A DNA stretch of 64,000 nt from Adiantum capillus-veneris (GCA_014529385.2 CM043958.1:143676734-143740733); one strand, 5' to 3'. Counted from the stretch's first letter, positions 1 through 10,545 are shown. Numbers and translations: made by a program. The notes: generated from the letters alone by a model not told the origin.

Positions 1-311
1 AGTCTAACAGCTGCCAGACTTGCATGATGTAGGGTATAATGAAGTCTTGATATGCTTTGAAAAAATCATTTGGAATCCCATCTATGCCTGAAGTTTTTCC
101 ATCTTTCAAAGATCTAATATTCTCTCAAAGCTCCCCCCTTGAGATGTGGTTGTCCAACACCTTTGCCAGATCATGTGATAAACATTTTTTCCTGATCTTG
201 GCAATATGGGCTCTTGCATCTCATATTTCCACCTTTCTTGTGGGAGGGCCAGAGAAAATATGAGAGTAGAAAGTATGCACATACTCCAGATTTTCTTTAT
301 GATTTGTAACA
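1..311 (-). pseudogene. L1-type LINE ORF2, start of reverse transcriptase domain (partial)
   Basis: On the minus strand the DNA near 1-120 encodes SGIDGIPNDFFKAYQ, the plant L1 pattern at the start of the reverse transcriptase domain (S-G-x-DGI-x-x-x-F-x-K). Upstream of it, about 230-290, is FYSHIFSGPSHKK, matching the linker between endonuclease and RT. The frame is shifted between these blocks, so it is a pseudogene. It runs off the left end of the window, so the catalytic RT motifs are not visible. It is the continuation of the endonuclease fragment at 6,098-6,878; the two were separated by insertion of Copia-1. The assignment is by family pattern, read by eye. Confidence 0.72.
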
Positions 312-540
312 TGTTACCATATACATGTGGTAGTGATGTGTGTAAACAACACTTGGAACGCCGGGGCATTTTTTCCCTCTTTAGGAGGTTTTTCACCCCA
401 TGCATTGTAGATGAGCCCATCACTCTAGGGTCATCTATCTTTCTATTGCACACTAAGTAATAAATCTTTGTTGTGTCACCCTTGAGCTTCCTTTATCTTC
501 TCCAAGCTGTGTGTGTCTCCCTGTAACCCTAATTCCAACA
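312..540 (+). repeat. 5' LTR of Copia-1
   Basis: 229 bp from TGTTACCATA to TTCCAACA. It matches 5,871-6,097 along its length with scattered substitutions and small indels. Confidence 0.9.
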
Positions 541-542
541 AT

Positions 543-554
543 TGGTATCAGAGC
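543..554 (+). promoter_or_regulatory. Copia-1 primer binding site (tRNA-iMet)
   Basis: TGGTATCAGAGC, two bases after the 5' LTR. It is complementary to the 3' end of initiator methionine tRNA, the usual primer for plant Copia elements. Confidence 0.9.
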
Positions 555-893
555 AAGTCACGTCCTCTCGTGCTTAGTCGCCAAAACATCCATGCTTGTT
601 TTCTCAGATTTCAATGAGCTTTGGCAAGCGTCAACAGGTCGACAAAAATTTTGGGTAAGCTCGTTGAGCTTGGCCTGCTCAAAATTTCATTTCGGGCTCA
701 TTTCCACCTTCGTTTGCACTACAGCTAGGTTTGCACAGGCAATTTTGTCATTTTGTGCAAAATTTTGTCAGTGCTAATTACTGCATAACAAGTCCCATAC
801 AATCTACTGCGGGTTGTGCTATATAGCATGTGCTAGTCTCACTCAGTTTCTCCTCATTTCGGGTAGTTTTTACATCAGGTCCATGCATTTTCC

Positions 894-1704
894 ATGGCTG
901 ACAAGAGCACAGATGTGTTCAAGTTTTTTGCTGCTAAGGAAAAATTGGATGGGGACAATTACCCTATGTGGTCTTACATGATGCAACAAGTGCTTGTATC
1001 AAAGGGAGTTTGGAACATTGTGCAGGGCATTGATGTACGTCCTGCTATTGTGGATGCAGGCAATGTTGAAGATGCTTCAGGTTTTGCTGCTGCTGTCAGA
1101 GATGTTTTGCCTATGGCTGAGCAGGCTCGTTGGGATGTAAGAGATGTGCAGGCTCATGCATTGATTGCATTGTCTATGAAGCACACTATCACTCCTCATA
1201 TCCGTTCAACAAAATCTACAAAATTGGCTTGGGATGTTCTATCAGGTCTTGCAATGAGGCTAAAATTTCTTTGCTACGTGAAGAGCTAGAATCGAAGATT
1301 ATGCATGAGGAAGATGAAATGGACACTTTCCTTGCTGGTGTCAAGGATGTTAATGAACAACTAATTTCTACAGGAGAAGTCATTTCTGACAGTTCACTTA
1401 TGCAGACTGTTCTTGATGCTTTGCCAGATTCTTACCAAACTTTTGCTAGTACTTGGAGACTTATGACCCAAGGAAATCCTGAATTTGTCAAGTTTGATGC
1501 ATTATGCACATTGTTGTTGCAAGAGTCACTTTCTAGAAAAAATAGGACTAGGCAGCATGCAGTTGAACAAGCTTTTATTGCAGCTCAAAGAAAAGGTGGG
1601 AATAGCAATGTAGCCACTTCTTATGGTTCTGCACTGCAAGTGGAAAAACTTTTGTTCCTAATGCTTCTGCTGGCAGAACTTTGTCTAGCAATTTTGGTGA
1701 TAAG
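894..1704 (+). pseudogene. Copia-1 gag, N-terminal part (frameshifted)
   Basis: Starts MADKSTDVFKFF and continues KLDGDNYPMWSYMMQQVL, the conserved opening of plant Copia Gag (DUF4219/UBN2-type capsid region). A frameshift near 1,240-1,270 moves the reading to the next frame, where NEAKISLLREELES and LDALPDSYQTFASTW continue the capsid region. Reading stops at 1,704, where a solo LTR has been inserted. The zinc knuckle resumes directly after that insertion at about 2,768. Gag would form the cytoplasmic virus-like particle; this copy cannot make it. Confidence 0.85.
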
Positions 1705-2750
1705 TGTTGAAAGGACGCCCTTTAAACGACGTTTCCATTAAGATTCCTCAAAGATTCTGTAAAGATTCCACATGAAGATGGTGATGAAGTAATGAAGATG
1801 AAGATGGATGCTGCAACATGAAGATACGAGTTCATGGACATCATCGAATATCCAGTTATTATTATTTTGATCCATTACGGCCACTTTTGTAATGTTTACG
1901 GGAACCTCATATTTTAAATCGGCACTTGTATTTTGGCCGCAGATGCTTGTATCATGAGTAAAGCCAACTCAGTTTCTTGTAATTAAGCTCTGTAGAAGCC
2001 TAGGGACAATTCAGGTCATTTGGCCGGACATTAGGTTTGAAGGCTTTGTATATAAGCTGAAACCTAAGGCTTTGTAAAGGACACATTAAGTTATCTCAAT
2101 TAATATACAGTCGTGGGTTCTGTAGCACACAGTAGTGAGCTTCACGCACACACACCATCGCGCACACTAATCACATTGCAGATATGAGAGTAGGAGAGTG
2201 TTAGCATCGAGGAGCTCTCCGCGTCGACGAAGCAATGCAAGCCGAGGACCACATCGCGAGCCCGCCTGCTACGAGCTATATTTGGTCGTAAGTACCTCAA
2301 ACGACATCCGTTTTGAATGATCGAGTAGTCGTTAGAATCAGGGCGAGAAATGTCTTTGTAGATTAGTTCCGGACACTTTGGAAATTTTTGTTTTGAGTCT
2401 ATCGCGATAGCGATTAGAGGTCTTACAGTTATGGTTTTCAGGTTTTAGGTGTTTGGCCAGATAGGATATGTCCTTGTGAGTCTTACCCTCCGATTTCGAG
2501 TCATTCTAATATGATTTGAGACTGTTTCGAGGTTGTAGTGTTTCGTAGGATGCGTTGTCTGTTTCTTTGATTTATGGTAGTGTTGTGGTAGGATTAGTGA
2601 CTGTAGAGTGTTGTTTGTGTCTAGCTCAGGGTTGACAACCGCAGAAATTGCCTCCATGCCCTAGTCGGATCAGCTACGTCCTCAGATTGACAGTTTGTTG
2701 GTCTGTGTTCTCGCTGTGCTCCATCTTCCGTCGCGGCGTACCCGCTAACA
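1705..2750 (+). mobile_element. Solo LTR (about 1,046 bp) nested in Copia-1 gag
   Basis: The segment starts TGTTGAAAGG and ends CCCGCTAACA, and is flanked on both sides by ATAAG (1,700-1,704 and 2,751-2,755), a perfect 5-bp target duplication. Removing it rejoins Copia-1 gag to its CCHC knuckle. It has no internal coding domains, so it reads as a solo LTR left by recombination of a longer LTR retrotransposon that is not otherwise present here. TATATAA at 2,049-2,055, followed by a transcribed-looking leader, suggests plus-strand promoter orientation. The superfamily cannot be told from the LTR alone. Confidence 0.85.
2049..2055 (+). promoter_or_regulatory. TATA box of the solo LTR
   Basis: TATATAA in the middle of the nested LTR, a plausible core promoter. 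It is predicted from sequence only. Confidence 0.45.
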
Positions 2751-3975
2751 ATAAGGACAAAAAGAAGATGCGTTGCCATCATTGTAAAAGTAATGATCAC
2801 TTGATCAAGCAGTGTACAAAATTGAAGGCAAAAGAGGCTAAGAAGAAAGAGGATTGATCCACTACACGGTCCAATACAAGTGCAGCGATTGTAGAGTCTT
2901 TTGTCAAAGGAGATTTTGATGTTGTCGTTGATGCAAAATGGGCATTTAGTGCAGAGTGCACTTATGATCCTATTGTCCATGTTGCATGTATGTCAATTGC
3001 TACAGATTCACATGTGTGTTATTTTGACAGTGGTGCTACAAAGAACATTACCTCACATCGTGATTTGTTTACCTCTATTGAGTTTGTCCCTCAAGGGAAT
3101 ATGGTGACTTGTGCCAACAATGCCTCTTATCCTGTTCAAGGACTTGGAAAGATTGTGCTTACTACTACAAATGGTAGTTCTTTCACACTTGTTGATGCAT
3201 TGTATATATATGGGATCAAAAAGAAGCTTTTAATTGTATCTGCACTTGCTAGACTTGGTCTTGTAGTCAAATTTGTGGATGATAGATGTATAGTTCATAG
3301 TCTTAGTTTTGGTGATGAAATTGTTGAGTCTAGCCTTTTGTGTCATGGGGTGTATAAGCTCACTTTGTATGACAAGTGTGGATCAAATTTTGCAAATACA
3401 ATAGCAGCTTCAATGGTTTTTTTAGATGCAAAGCAGTGGCATGCACGTTCTGGGAATTTGAATTTTGCCAGTTTTCTGTATTTGCAAAAATCTAATATGG
3501 TTGCTTCTTTGCTGCCTCTTGAAGCACCTATCAAACATGTTTGTGAAGGCTATATTTCGGGTAAAATGCAACGTGCTAAGTTTCCAAAGGATGGATCAGT
3601 TCCTGCTACATGCAGATTGCAACTTGTGCATAGTGATGTTTATGGGCCTATGCAAACTCCGTCCTTGAGAAATTACTTGTACTTCATGACTTTCATTGAT
3701 GACTACTCCAGGCATGCATGGGTATATCAATCGAAAGCTAAGTCTAAAGAGTTTATGTGCTTCAAGCAATTTCTTACTATGGCTGAAAATGTCTTAAAAT
3801 GTACTATGGCACCCTCCGTTCCAATCGGGGGGGGGGGAGTATATGTCTCATGAATTTAATGCATTTCTGGCTAGTCGTGGCATAAAACACCAATGTACAG
3901 TGCCGTATACGCCTCAGCAAAATGGTGTTGCTGAGAGGAAAATAAGGTCTCTTACGGAAATGGCATGATGTAAGC
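2751..3975 (+). pseudogene. Copia-1 zinc knuckle, protease, GAG-pre-integrase and integrase
   Basis: In order: CCHC knuckle MRCHHCKSNDHLIKQC (about 2,768-2,815); aspartic protease with CYFDSGATKNITSH (active-site DSG near 3,023); GAG-pre-integrase block QWHARSGNLNFASF (3,435 on); integrase LVHSDVYGPMQTP and FIDDYSRHAWVY, two of the DDE acidic residues. A run of 11 G at 3,827-3,837 falls where SDGGGEY should be read and shifts the frame; the remainder, [21 protein letters not shown], follows in another frame to a stop near 3,968. The integrase is therefore broken at the third acidic residue. An ordinary plant Copia order (PR-INT-RT-RH). Confidence 0.88.
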
Positions 3976-4045
3976 TTTACCACATTCATTTTGGCTCGAG
4001 GTTGTCCTATGTGCCACTTATGTACTCAAAAGGTGTCCTACAAAA

Positions 4046-5155
4046 GCCTTGCAGTCTATGACTCCGTATGAAGCATGGCATGATAGAAAGCCATCTATTG
4101 AGTACATGCTTGGTTTTGGTTTTTTGGCTTATGGTTTAGTGCCACAAGTGCAACCAAAAAATTGGATGATAAGGCTACCAAATGTATATTTGTTGGTTAT
4201 AGTGTTGAAAGCAAAGGCTATAGGTTTTACCATCCGCAAAAAAAGCGTATTTTGGTCTTACGTGATGTTGTGTTTGTGGAAGATTCTGTTCAGCCTTTGT
4301 TGTTATGTACTAGAGATAGTAATGTAAGCTCACAGGACATTTATGACAGTTTATTGCCTCTTTTTAGTGGTGGAAGTTCGTATGTAAATTCAAATGAGGC
4401 AAATGTACAGCCTATGGGGATTTTTGAAAATGTTATAGATCAGCCTATGTGATGCAGATGTACATGATGTACTTGATGAGGAAAGGAATAAAAATGAGCA
4501 AGCTAGAGGCATGCCAAAATGGCTGGTGCACACTTTGCGTGATAGTAAATTGGATGCACCTTTGTCTAGTTGTATTCGTTCAGGTTCTTGCCATGCCTCT
4601 TATGCATCGATTGTTATGCTTTGGCTATGTCTAGCTTATGTGATATAAAGGAACCCCTATCTTTTGATGAAGCACAAAATTCAAAAAATTGGATGGCTTC
4701 CATGCAATCAGAATATGAGGCACTTATAGAAAATGACACATGGACTTTATGTGATTTGCCTCCTGGCAAAAAGGCCATTGGTAGAAAGTGGGTTTATAAG
4801 TTGAAATGCAAGCTGGATGGTGAGGCCGATTGCCATAAGGCTCGACTTGTTGCAAAAGTCTATGCGCAACAGAAAGGCATAGATTATGAAGAATTTTTTT
4901 CTCCCACTTGTCATATGACTACTATTCATTTTCTATGTGCATTGGTAGCTCATTGTGGTTGGGATGTACATCAATCCAATATTGTTACTGCTTTCTTGAA
5001 TGGTGACATTTTTAGGAAGTTTATGTAACACAGCCTTGTGATTTTGTCAAGAAAGGACAAGAGGACAAAGTGTGCATATGTAAGGAGGATTTTTATGGGT
5101 TGAAGCAATCTCCTCGTGCTTGGTATGAGAAAGTTGACACTCATTTGGTCAAATG
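4046..5155 (+). pseudogene. Copia-1 integrase C-terminal part and N-terminal half of reverse transcriptase
   Basis: Integrase tail QSMTPYEAWHDRKPSIEYM and KATKCIFVGYS is split between two frames. It is followed by the RT N-terminus [40 protein letters not shown] and AFLNGD, then GLKQSPRAWYEKVDTHLVK to a stop near 5,155. Directly afterwards the sequence jumps to the region just before RNase H (IKKIFCYLSGTL). The segment that should contain the YVDD catalytic box is absent, so this copy could not encode an active polymerase. Confidence 0.88.
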
Positions 5156-5655
5156 AGGAAATCAAGAAGATTTTTTGCTACTTGAGTGGCACTTTGCATC
5201 TTGGCTTGTTTTATCCCAAGGAGAGATCATTGCCGCTTGATTTACATGCTTTTTTGGACTCAGATTGGACTGGTTGTTATGACATGTGAGTGTCCACAAG
5301 TGGTTTTTGTTTCATGCTTGGAAGATCATGTATTTCATGGTTGAACAAGAAGCAACTTATCGTGGCCATTTCAAGCTATGAGGGTAAGTACATAGCAGTC
5401 TTCATAGCTACGGTTGAGTGTGTATGGCTCAGACGCCTTATGGTTGATCTGGGTGTTGGAAAAGACATTGCCAACATCATCTACACTGAAAGACAGAGTG
5501 CATTTGAAGACGCCTTATGGTTGATCTGGGTGTTGGAAAAGACATTGCCAACATCATCTACACTGGCAGAAAGAGCGCATTTGAAGTTGCAAGGAACCCA
5601 GTTTTTTCATGCTCGCACAAAGCACATGGAGGTGCATTACCACTATGTCAGGTAG
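5156..5655 (+). pseudogene. Copia-1 RNase H
   Basis: Fragments GTLHLGLFYPKE, FLDSDWTGCYD and STSGFCFMLGRSCISW match the Copia RNase H start, where the usual wording is DADWAG...RSTSGY. VAISSYEGKYIAV corresponds to the usual ALSSTEAEYIA. A stop interrupts the frame near 5,287-5,289, and a 77-bp tandem duplication at 5,431-5,584 shifts it again. The tail HARTKHMEVHYHYVR is the typical Copia RNase H end (TKHIEVDYHFVR). Confidence 0.85.
5431..5584 (+). repeat. 77-bp tandem duplication inside Copia-1 RNase H
   Basis: The stretch beginning AGACGCCTTATGGTTGATCT recurs 77 bases later almost unchanged. As 77 is not a multiple of three, the duplication disrupts the frame. Confidence 0.9.
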
Positions 5656-5870
5656 AGGCTCTCAATAGGAGAGACCAACTTGGCTTATGTGCCAACACAG
5701 GACAACCTTGCAGATCTTTTCACAAAGACATTGTCTTGTGAGAAGTTTGAATCTTTCTACAAAGCTTTTGGCTTGCTCCCCTTTGTGGACTGATCCTGTC
5801 CTCAAGGCAGGGCACTTCCCTTTACTCTTTGTGCCAGCCCTCGTTCACCACATCACTCCCAAGGGGAATA

Positions 5871-6097
5871 TGTTACCATTTACATGTGGTAGTGATGTGT
5901 GTGAACACACTACGACCATCGGGGCATTTTTTCCCTCTTTAGGAGGTTTTTTCCCCTGTGCATTGTGCATACACCCATCACTCTAGGGACATCTATCTTT
6001 CCACTGCACACTAAGTAATACACTCTCTATTGTGCGCCTTGAGCTTCCTTCGTCTTCTCCAAGATGTGTGTGTTTCCCTGCAACCCTAATTCCAACA
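5871..6097 (+). repeat. 3' LTR of Copia-1
   Basis: 227 bp, TGTTACCATT to TTCCAACA. It follows a purine-rich tract (CCCAAGGGGAATA) that would prime plus-strand synthesis. Confidence 0.9.
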
Positions 6098-6878
6098 AAA
6101 TAGTGGTACCATCATCACTTTGCAGCAGGGGGATAAAGTCCTTAGCTTTTTTCTTTTTTGGCAATTTGAACTACTCTTTATTTGGCTTATCTATTTTCCC
6201 AGCCCAAAAATCTATAGTCCAAGCTAGTACACTACTAGCAGCTAGAATCTCTTCTTGTCTGATATTTTCCTTCAGGTCAACAAGCTCTTGATGAGGGGTA
6301 GCCTCTGGGGACAAGGATTTCTCAATTCCAAAAATCTTGTCCTTGATCATCATTCTTCTATTAGCCCTTATGTCACTAGCCCTCTTTTTGCAATCAATGA
6401 AAAGGGTTCGGATTTTTCTAACAGCCGTGTCCCAAGCTTTAAATGGAGATGAACCAAGAGTAAAGTATTGATGCATAATCTCTTTGACTTTAACTCTGAC
6501 CGCCTCTAACTTAAGCAAAGATTGGTCCAAGTGGGGCCATCCTTCCTTGAATGCACATTCTGACTGATCCAGGACAACAATGACAGGCATATGATCGGAC
6601 AACAAGATTAAATTATCTGATTTACAGCTGATGTGCCAATGCATTTGCATTAAATCCAAAGACATATAAATTATGTCAAGTCTAGCAGTCCTATAGCACT
6701 CACCCAGTTTCTTATTGCTCCAGGTAAGTCCTGTACTTTTTGAGATATCCAATAGATCAAGCTTCTCAACCATGGCTTCCACTGTGCTTTTTCATTTCTA
6801 GCCATTGTTTGTCCCAAACTTCTATGTCTATCCTACATGGAGACAACATTGTTGAAGTCGCCAGCCACAACAAGTTGA
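6098..6878 (-). pseudogene. L1-type LINE ORF2, endonuclease domain and linker
   Basis: Read on the minus strand from about 6,878: LVVAGDFNNVVSM (the GDFN motif of the APE-type endonuclease), then TWSNKKLGECYRTARLDII and LLSDHMPVIVVL (the SDH motif), followed by the linker with KKRASDIRANRR and LAASSVLAWTIDFW. This is the usual order in a plant L1 ORF2. A stop follows VVSM, and a frameshift separates GDFN from the long open segment (6,171-6,782). The domain nicks target DNA in active LINEs; here it is dead. The following part of ORF2 lies at 1-311, beyond the Copia-1 insertion. Confidence 0.82.
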
Positions 6879-7120
6879 ACCTCTCAACCTCTCACCATCA
6901 AGGGAAAGGAGGTGAAGCCGTTGGTATAAGTTCCAAGTTCTCGAGAACTATAAAACAAAGCATTTTCTCTCAGAGAGGGAACTGGATTGGAGTGGAGCTG
7001 TCTACACCCTTCAACTACACTGTTGTCAGCCTTTATGCTTCGATTCTATGTCTGATAGAGCCTCCACTTGGAATGAACTGAGTAATACTATTAATCAATG
7101 AAACATAGTTGGGGTCCACT
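6879..7120 (+). pseudogene. Inverted 5' segment of the LINE endonuclease
   Basis: On the plus strand, opposite to the rest of the LINE, the DNA encodes GKGGEAVGISSKFSR, RGNWIGVELSTPFNYTVVSL and STWNELSNTI. This is the part of the APE endonuclease that lies just before GDFN in L1 proteins. Here it is joined head-to-head to the GDFN fragment near 6,878. A 5' inversion of this kind is the known product of twin priming during LINE insertion. The 5' limit of the insertion, about 7,120, is approximate. Confidence 0.7.
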
Positions 7121-7816
7121 TCTATCCATATGGTTGTGTCCACTCATCAAACAAAAAGGCACCATCACTTATATTTAATGTATAGGCTAAGACTATACAA
7201 AGCAAAGAACTCCACTCTAGAGTAATGTAATGGCCCATTGCCCAATCCTTTCACATTTATGATTTCTCTACTTGCTATTCGACAAGCCAAATAAAAATTT
7301 CACTTTTTTTTTTGGGGTTGTGTGAATAAGAAGTGGAAATTAGAATAACCTTTAATTTTTGAAACAATTCTTTCATGTAAGAACCTCATACAGGTCCATT
7401 GTATTAAGTTTTTTATCATTTCCCATGTTTGTTAGACCTGCTTTTCTTGTGAAAATGTGAAAAGATTCTTTTGTTTTGATTTTTCAATGGGTCCCTTTAT
7501 TTTATTGTTTTTATTCTACATACTTTTCATCTTATTCTGTTTGATGTTAGTAACATCTAAGGCATTTGTATTATGTGTGTATATTGGATAATACAATTTT
7601 ACATTAAAACACATCAAAAATGGCATGTGATTGTTGGCACTCATTTAGACCTACTACCCATGACTCTCATTCCTTCTTAACTTAAGTAGGCCTTAGCTTA
7701 ACCCTCATGAAAGTCTATATATTTTTTTAATTTTATGACTTAATAAATTTTGATTTATACAATTCATCAAGTTTTACCTAAAAAGAGAGAAGTAAACATT
7801 AGTTTTATATGTTTTA
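7121..7816. other. AT-rich stretch with a dispersed repeat copy, no gene
   Basis: No coding signal seen. From about 7,425 to 7,740 it carries one copy of a dispersed repeat that recurs at 33,690-33,960 and 55,440-55,900. Shared landmarks are CAATGGGTCCCTTTATTTT, a CATGTGATTGTTGGCACTC-like block, and a final TAACTTAAGTAGGCCTT-like block. Confidence 0.6.
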
Positions 7817-7832
7817 TCTATACTTAGGATAA

Positions 7833-7876
7833 TGGGGGAGGGAATTCCGGCTCCCCCCCCCCCCCCCCCCCCCCTC
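7833..7876. repeat. Helitron subterminal palindrome and 22-base C run
   Basis: GGGGGAG, then GGAATTCCGG, then CTCCCCC, a near-palindrome centred on GGAATTCC. It is followed without a break by C from 7,853 to 7,874. The palindrome is shared with the heads at 27,268 and 57,811; the long C run is special to this copy. Confidence 0.8.
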
Positions 7877-7945
7877 CCACATGGTGCACGCTGCTTAGTC
7901 CGGCCAGTGCAATGTAGTCCAGCAACAACAGAAGTGACAGTGGAC

Positions 7946-7948
<3 letters not shown>

Positions 7949-8012
<64 letters not shown>
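7949..8012. repeat. (GA)n microsatellite
   Basis: About 32 GA units just after the Helitron head. Confidence 0.97.
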
Positions 8013-8017
<5 letters not shown>

Positions 8018-8194
8018 TTTAAATGCAAGGGTGAACAGTTCGCACTGGGCAGTGTCCCTGAATCCCAATGTGCCCCTCGTCAAGTGCACCGGTGCAAGTT
8101 TGAAACTCGGAGATAGCTGGCAACAGAGGTGGTGTGTGAAATGCAGCTAGCCTTGCACGTGTGTGATACATAGCTAGGTGCACAACAAGCAGAT

Positions 8195-8199
<5 letters not shown>

Positions 8200-8249
<50 letters not shown>
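8200..8249. repeat. (CT)n microsatellite
   Basis: About 25 CT units. With 7,949-8,012 it forms an inverted pair of GA/CT tracts about 190 bp apart. Confidence 0.97.
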
Positions 8250-8252
<3 letters not shown>

Positions 8253-8432
8253 CACCTTCAGGCAGGCAGTTCACACGGCCAACAAAATGGCAAATGCCCT
8301 GGCCCCTAAGCGCACTCTGTACCTTATCGGCCTATGTTGGGCCTGCCAACCGTTGCCCACATGCCTACTGGTCGTCACGCATCGTCGCCCATGTGAATGA
8401 GCGCCGAATTAGTGCATGCAAATTAGCCCCAA

Positions 8433-8850
8433 AATAGAGAGAAATAGTGTAAAAAACCCAAACAATAGCTTAATTTTCTAAAATTTTCTCTTAGCAAATT
8501 CAAGGAAAGGAATTTTGTGTGTTTAAAAAAATGATTTTCCCCAAACATTGCAAAGCACCAATAGGGGCTCAACAAATTGGCACTATTCAAAGCACCAATG
8601 TTCGGGAAAAGTGTGTCTCGGAGTCAGCTTAATATCGTGTTGTTTTCAATTTCAAGAATGCCGGTTGAGAGCAAGGGGAAAAGGAGAAATTCCACCCCAA
8701 AATAGAGAAAAATAGTGTAAAAACCCAAATGATATCCTAATTTTCTAAAATTTTCTCTTTGCATATTCAAGGAAAGGAATTTTGTATGTTTCAAAAAATG
8801 AATTTTCTCAAAAATTGCAAAGCTCCAGTAGGGGCTCAACATTAATTGAC
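8433..8850 (+). repeat. Direct duplication, about 145 bp, 267 bp apart
   Basis: AATAGAGAGAAATAGTGTAA at 8,433 recurs at 8,700 as AATAGAGAAAAATAGTGTAA. The match runs to GGGGCTCAACA in both copies (about 8,575 and 8,842). Related sequence lies in the palindrome spacer (34,040-34,240) and at 57,165-57,310. Confidence 0.85.
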
Positions 8851-9006
8851 AACGGGGCTGATATAAGGAGCACTACCAGGTCAAGAAAGAGTCATTAATC
8901 GTTGAGATTATTGGCCACAGAGCGCCCCTAGAAACCTCTGGAGTCTGCAAGCATCACCTAGAAATATTTGCAATTCCTCATCTCAAAAAAAATTCCAAAG
9001 CATCCA

Positions 9007-9175
9007 AAAAACCTTCAGGCTTCTATGATGCTTTGGCAGAAGCATGTTTACTCCATAGCATCAAAACCTTTAGACATTCTTTGGACCAAATTTGACTATG
9101 CCCGCAAATGATATTTTGGGTGGTGACCTATGGCACAACATGAAGGCTACTGAGCTTAGACAAGTGCTTGGGGAT

Positions 9176-9264
<89 letters not shown>

Positions 9265-9898
9265 ACAAAAACTGTAGAGAGACAGAGAGACATGCCCAAA
9301 TTTTGCAGCAAAGAAAGATTAACTTGGGCAAATTGCATGTGAAGCATTGTGTTGTATGTACTTGGGCAGTTGGACTACTTGCATAAATATTTCTATAGTT
9401 TGGGTGACTTGCATATGAAATTTTATGCAGTTGGGCTCACAATGTGTGTATGGGTGATATGAATTTGCAATTTTTTGTAGTTGGGCAGCCAACATATGAG
9501 CTCACATGCACCTAAGAAATTCATTTTGGGTGCCTTTGACCTCTATATGTAAATATATGCAACATACCTAGTTGGACAATTATGTTTGCAAGCTACAATC
9601 TGCCGATGCTACCCTTCGTAATGATAAGTTGCAAGGCTATGTATATACGAGATGAGCCCAGAGAAATTGGGGCGACCTTCCCAAGGTGCTTGACATGTTA
9701 GATGCCAAAGTGCCTAGATGAAGAAGAAAAAAACCTTCAGGCTTCCATGATGCTTTGGCAGAAGCATGTTTACTCCATATCATCAAAACCTTTAGACATT
9801 CTTTGGACAAAATTTGACTATGCCCACAAATAATATTTTGGGTGGTGACCTATAGCACAACATGAAGGCTATTGAGCTTAGACAAGTGCTTGGGGATT

Positions 9899-9962
<64 letters not shown>

Positions 9963-10545
9963 ACAAAAACTGGAGAGAGACATGCCCAAATTTTGCATCA
10001 AAGAAAGATTAACTTGGGCAAATTGCATGTGAAGCATTGTGTTGTATGTACTTGGGTAGTTGGACTACTTGCATAAAGATCTCTATAGTTTGGGTGACCT
10101 GCATATGAGATTTTATGCAGATGGGCTCACAATGTGTGTATGGGTGATATGAATTTGCATGTGAAGCATTGTGTTGTATGTACTTGGGTAGTTGGACTAC
10201 TTGCATAAAGATCTCTATAGTTTGGGTGACCTGCATATGAGATTTTATGCAGTTGGGCTCACAATGTGTGTATGGGTGATATGAATTTGCGATTTTTTGT
10301 AGTTGGGCAGCCAACATATGAGCTTAGATGCACCTGAGAAATTCATTTTGGGTGCCTTTGCACCTCTATATGTAAATATATGCAACATACATAGTTGGGC
10401 AATCATGTTTGCAAGCTGCAATCTACCAATGCTACCCTTCACAATGATAAGTTGCAAGGCTATGTATATACGAGATGAGCGCAGAGAAATTGGGGTGACC
10501 TTCCCAAGGTGCTTGAAATGTTAGATGCCAAAGTGCCTGGATGAA
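9007..10545 (+). repeat. Large tandem duplication, 722-bp offset, each copy with its own (GA)n
   Basis: CCTTCAGGCTTCTATGATGC at 9,012 recurs at 9,734 with one change, and the copies stay alignable to GATGCCAAAGTGCCTAGATG (about 9,700 and 10,525). Both contain a (GA)n tract at the same place (about 9,182-9,261 and 9,900-9,959). The second copy is longer because of an internal 132-bp duplication. Confidence 0.9.
10025..10288 (+). repeat. 132-bp tandem duplication inside the second copy
   Basis: GCATGTGAAGCATTGTGTTG at 10,025 recurs at 10,157, and the whole 132-bp unit is nearly identical. It is absent from the first 722-bp copy, so it arose later. Confidence 0.9.

Larger units (their letters stand above)
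312..6097 (+). mobile_element. Copia-1, defective Ty1/copia LTR retrotransposon inserted in a LINE
   Basis: Complete outline of a Copia element: 5' LTR (312-540), tRNA-iMet primer site, gag, CCHC knuckle, aspartic protease, integrase, RT, RNase H, purine-rich tract (near 5,859-5,870) and 3' LTR (5,871-6,097). The LTRs begin TGTTACCAT and end TTCCAACA and differ at roughly one position in eight by eye, so the copy is old. It is broken by frameshifts, by a solo LTR in gag (1,705-2,750), by loss of the YVDD part of RT and by a 77-bp duplication. Flanking pentamers are TAACA (307-311) and AAATA (6,098-6,102), so no clean target duplication remains. The same LINE lies on both sides, which proves it is an insertion. 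Confidence 0.9.

Noticed and set aside
6171-6782. 203-codon open frame as an independent host gene
   Set aside because: It encodes the SDH part of an L1 endonuclease and linker, continuous in family terms with the RT start at 1-311.
7774-9347. Open frames made of Ser-Leu or Arg-Glu repeats over GA/CT tracts (also at 9.2, 9.9, 13.1, 32, 36, 58.3, 59.1 and 59.6 kb)
   Set aside because: They are translations of dinucleotide microsatellites, which have no stops in any frame; there is no other coding evidence.
9007-10545. CRISPR-like or satellite array
   Set aside because: Only two long units with a nested third; no short regularly spaced repeats, and the DNA is eukaryotic.
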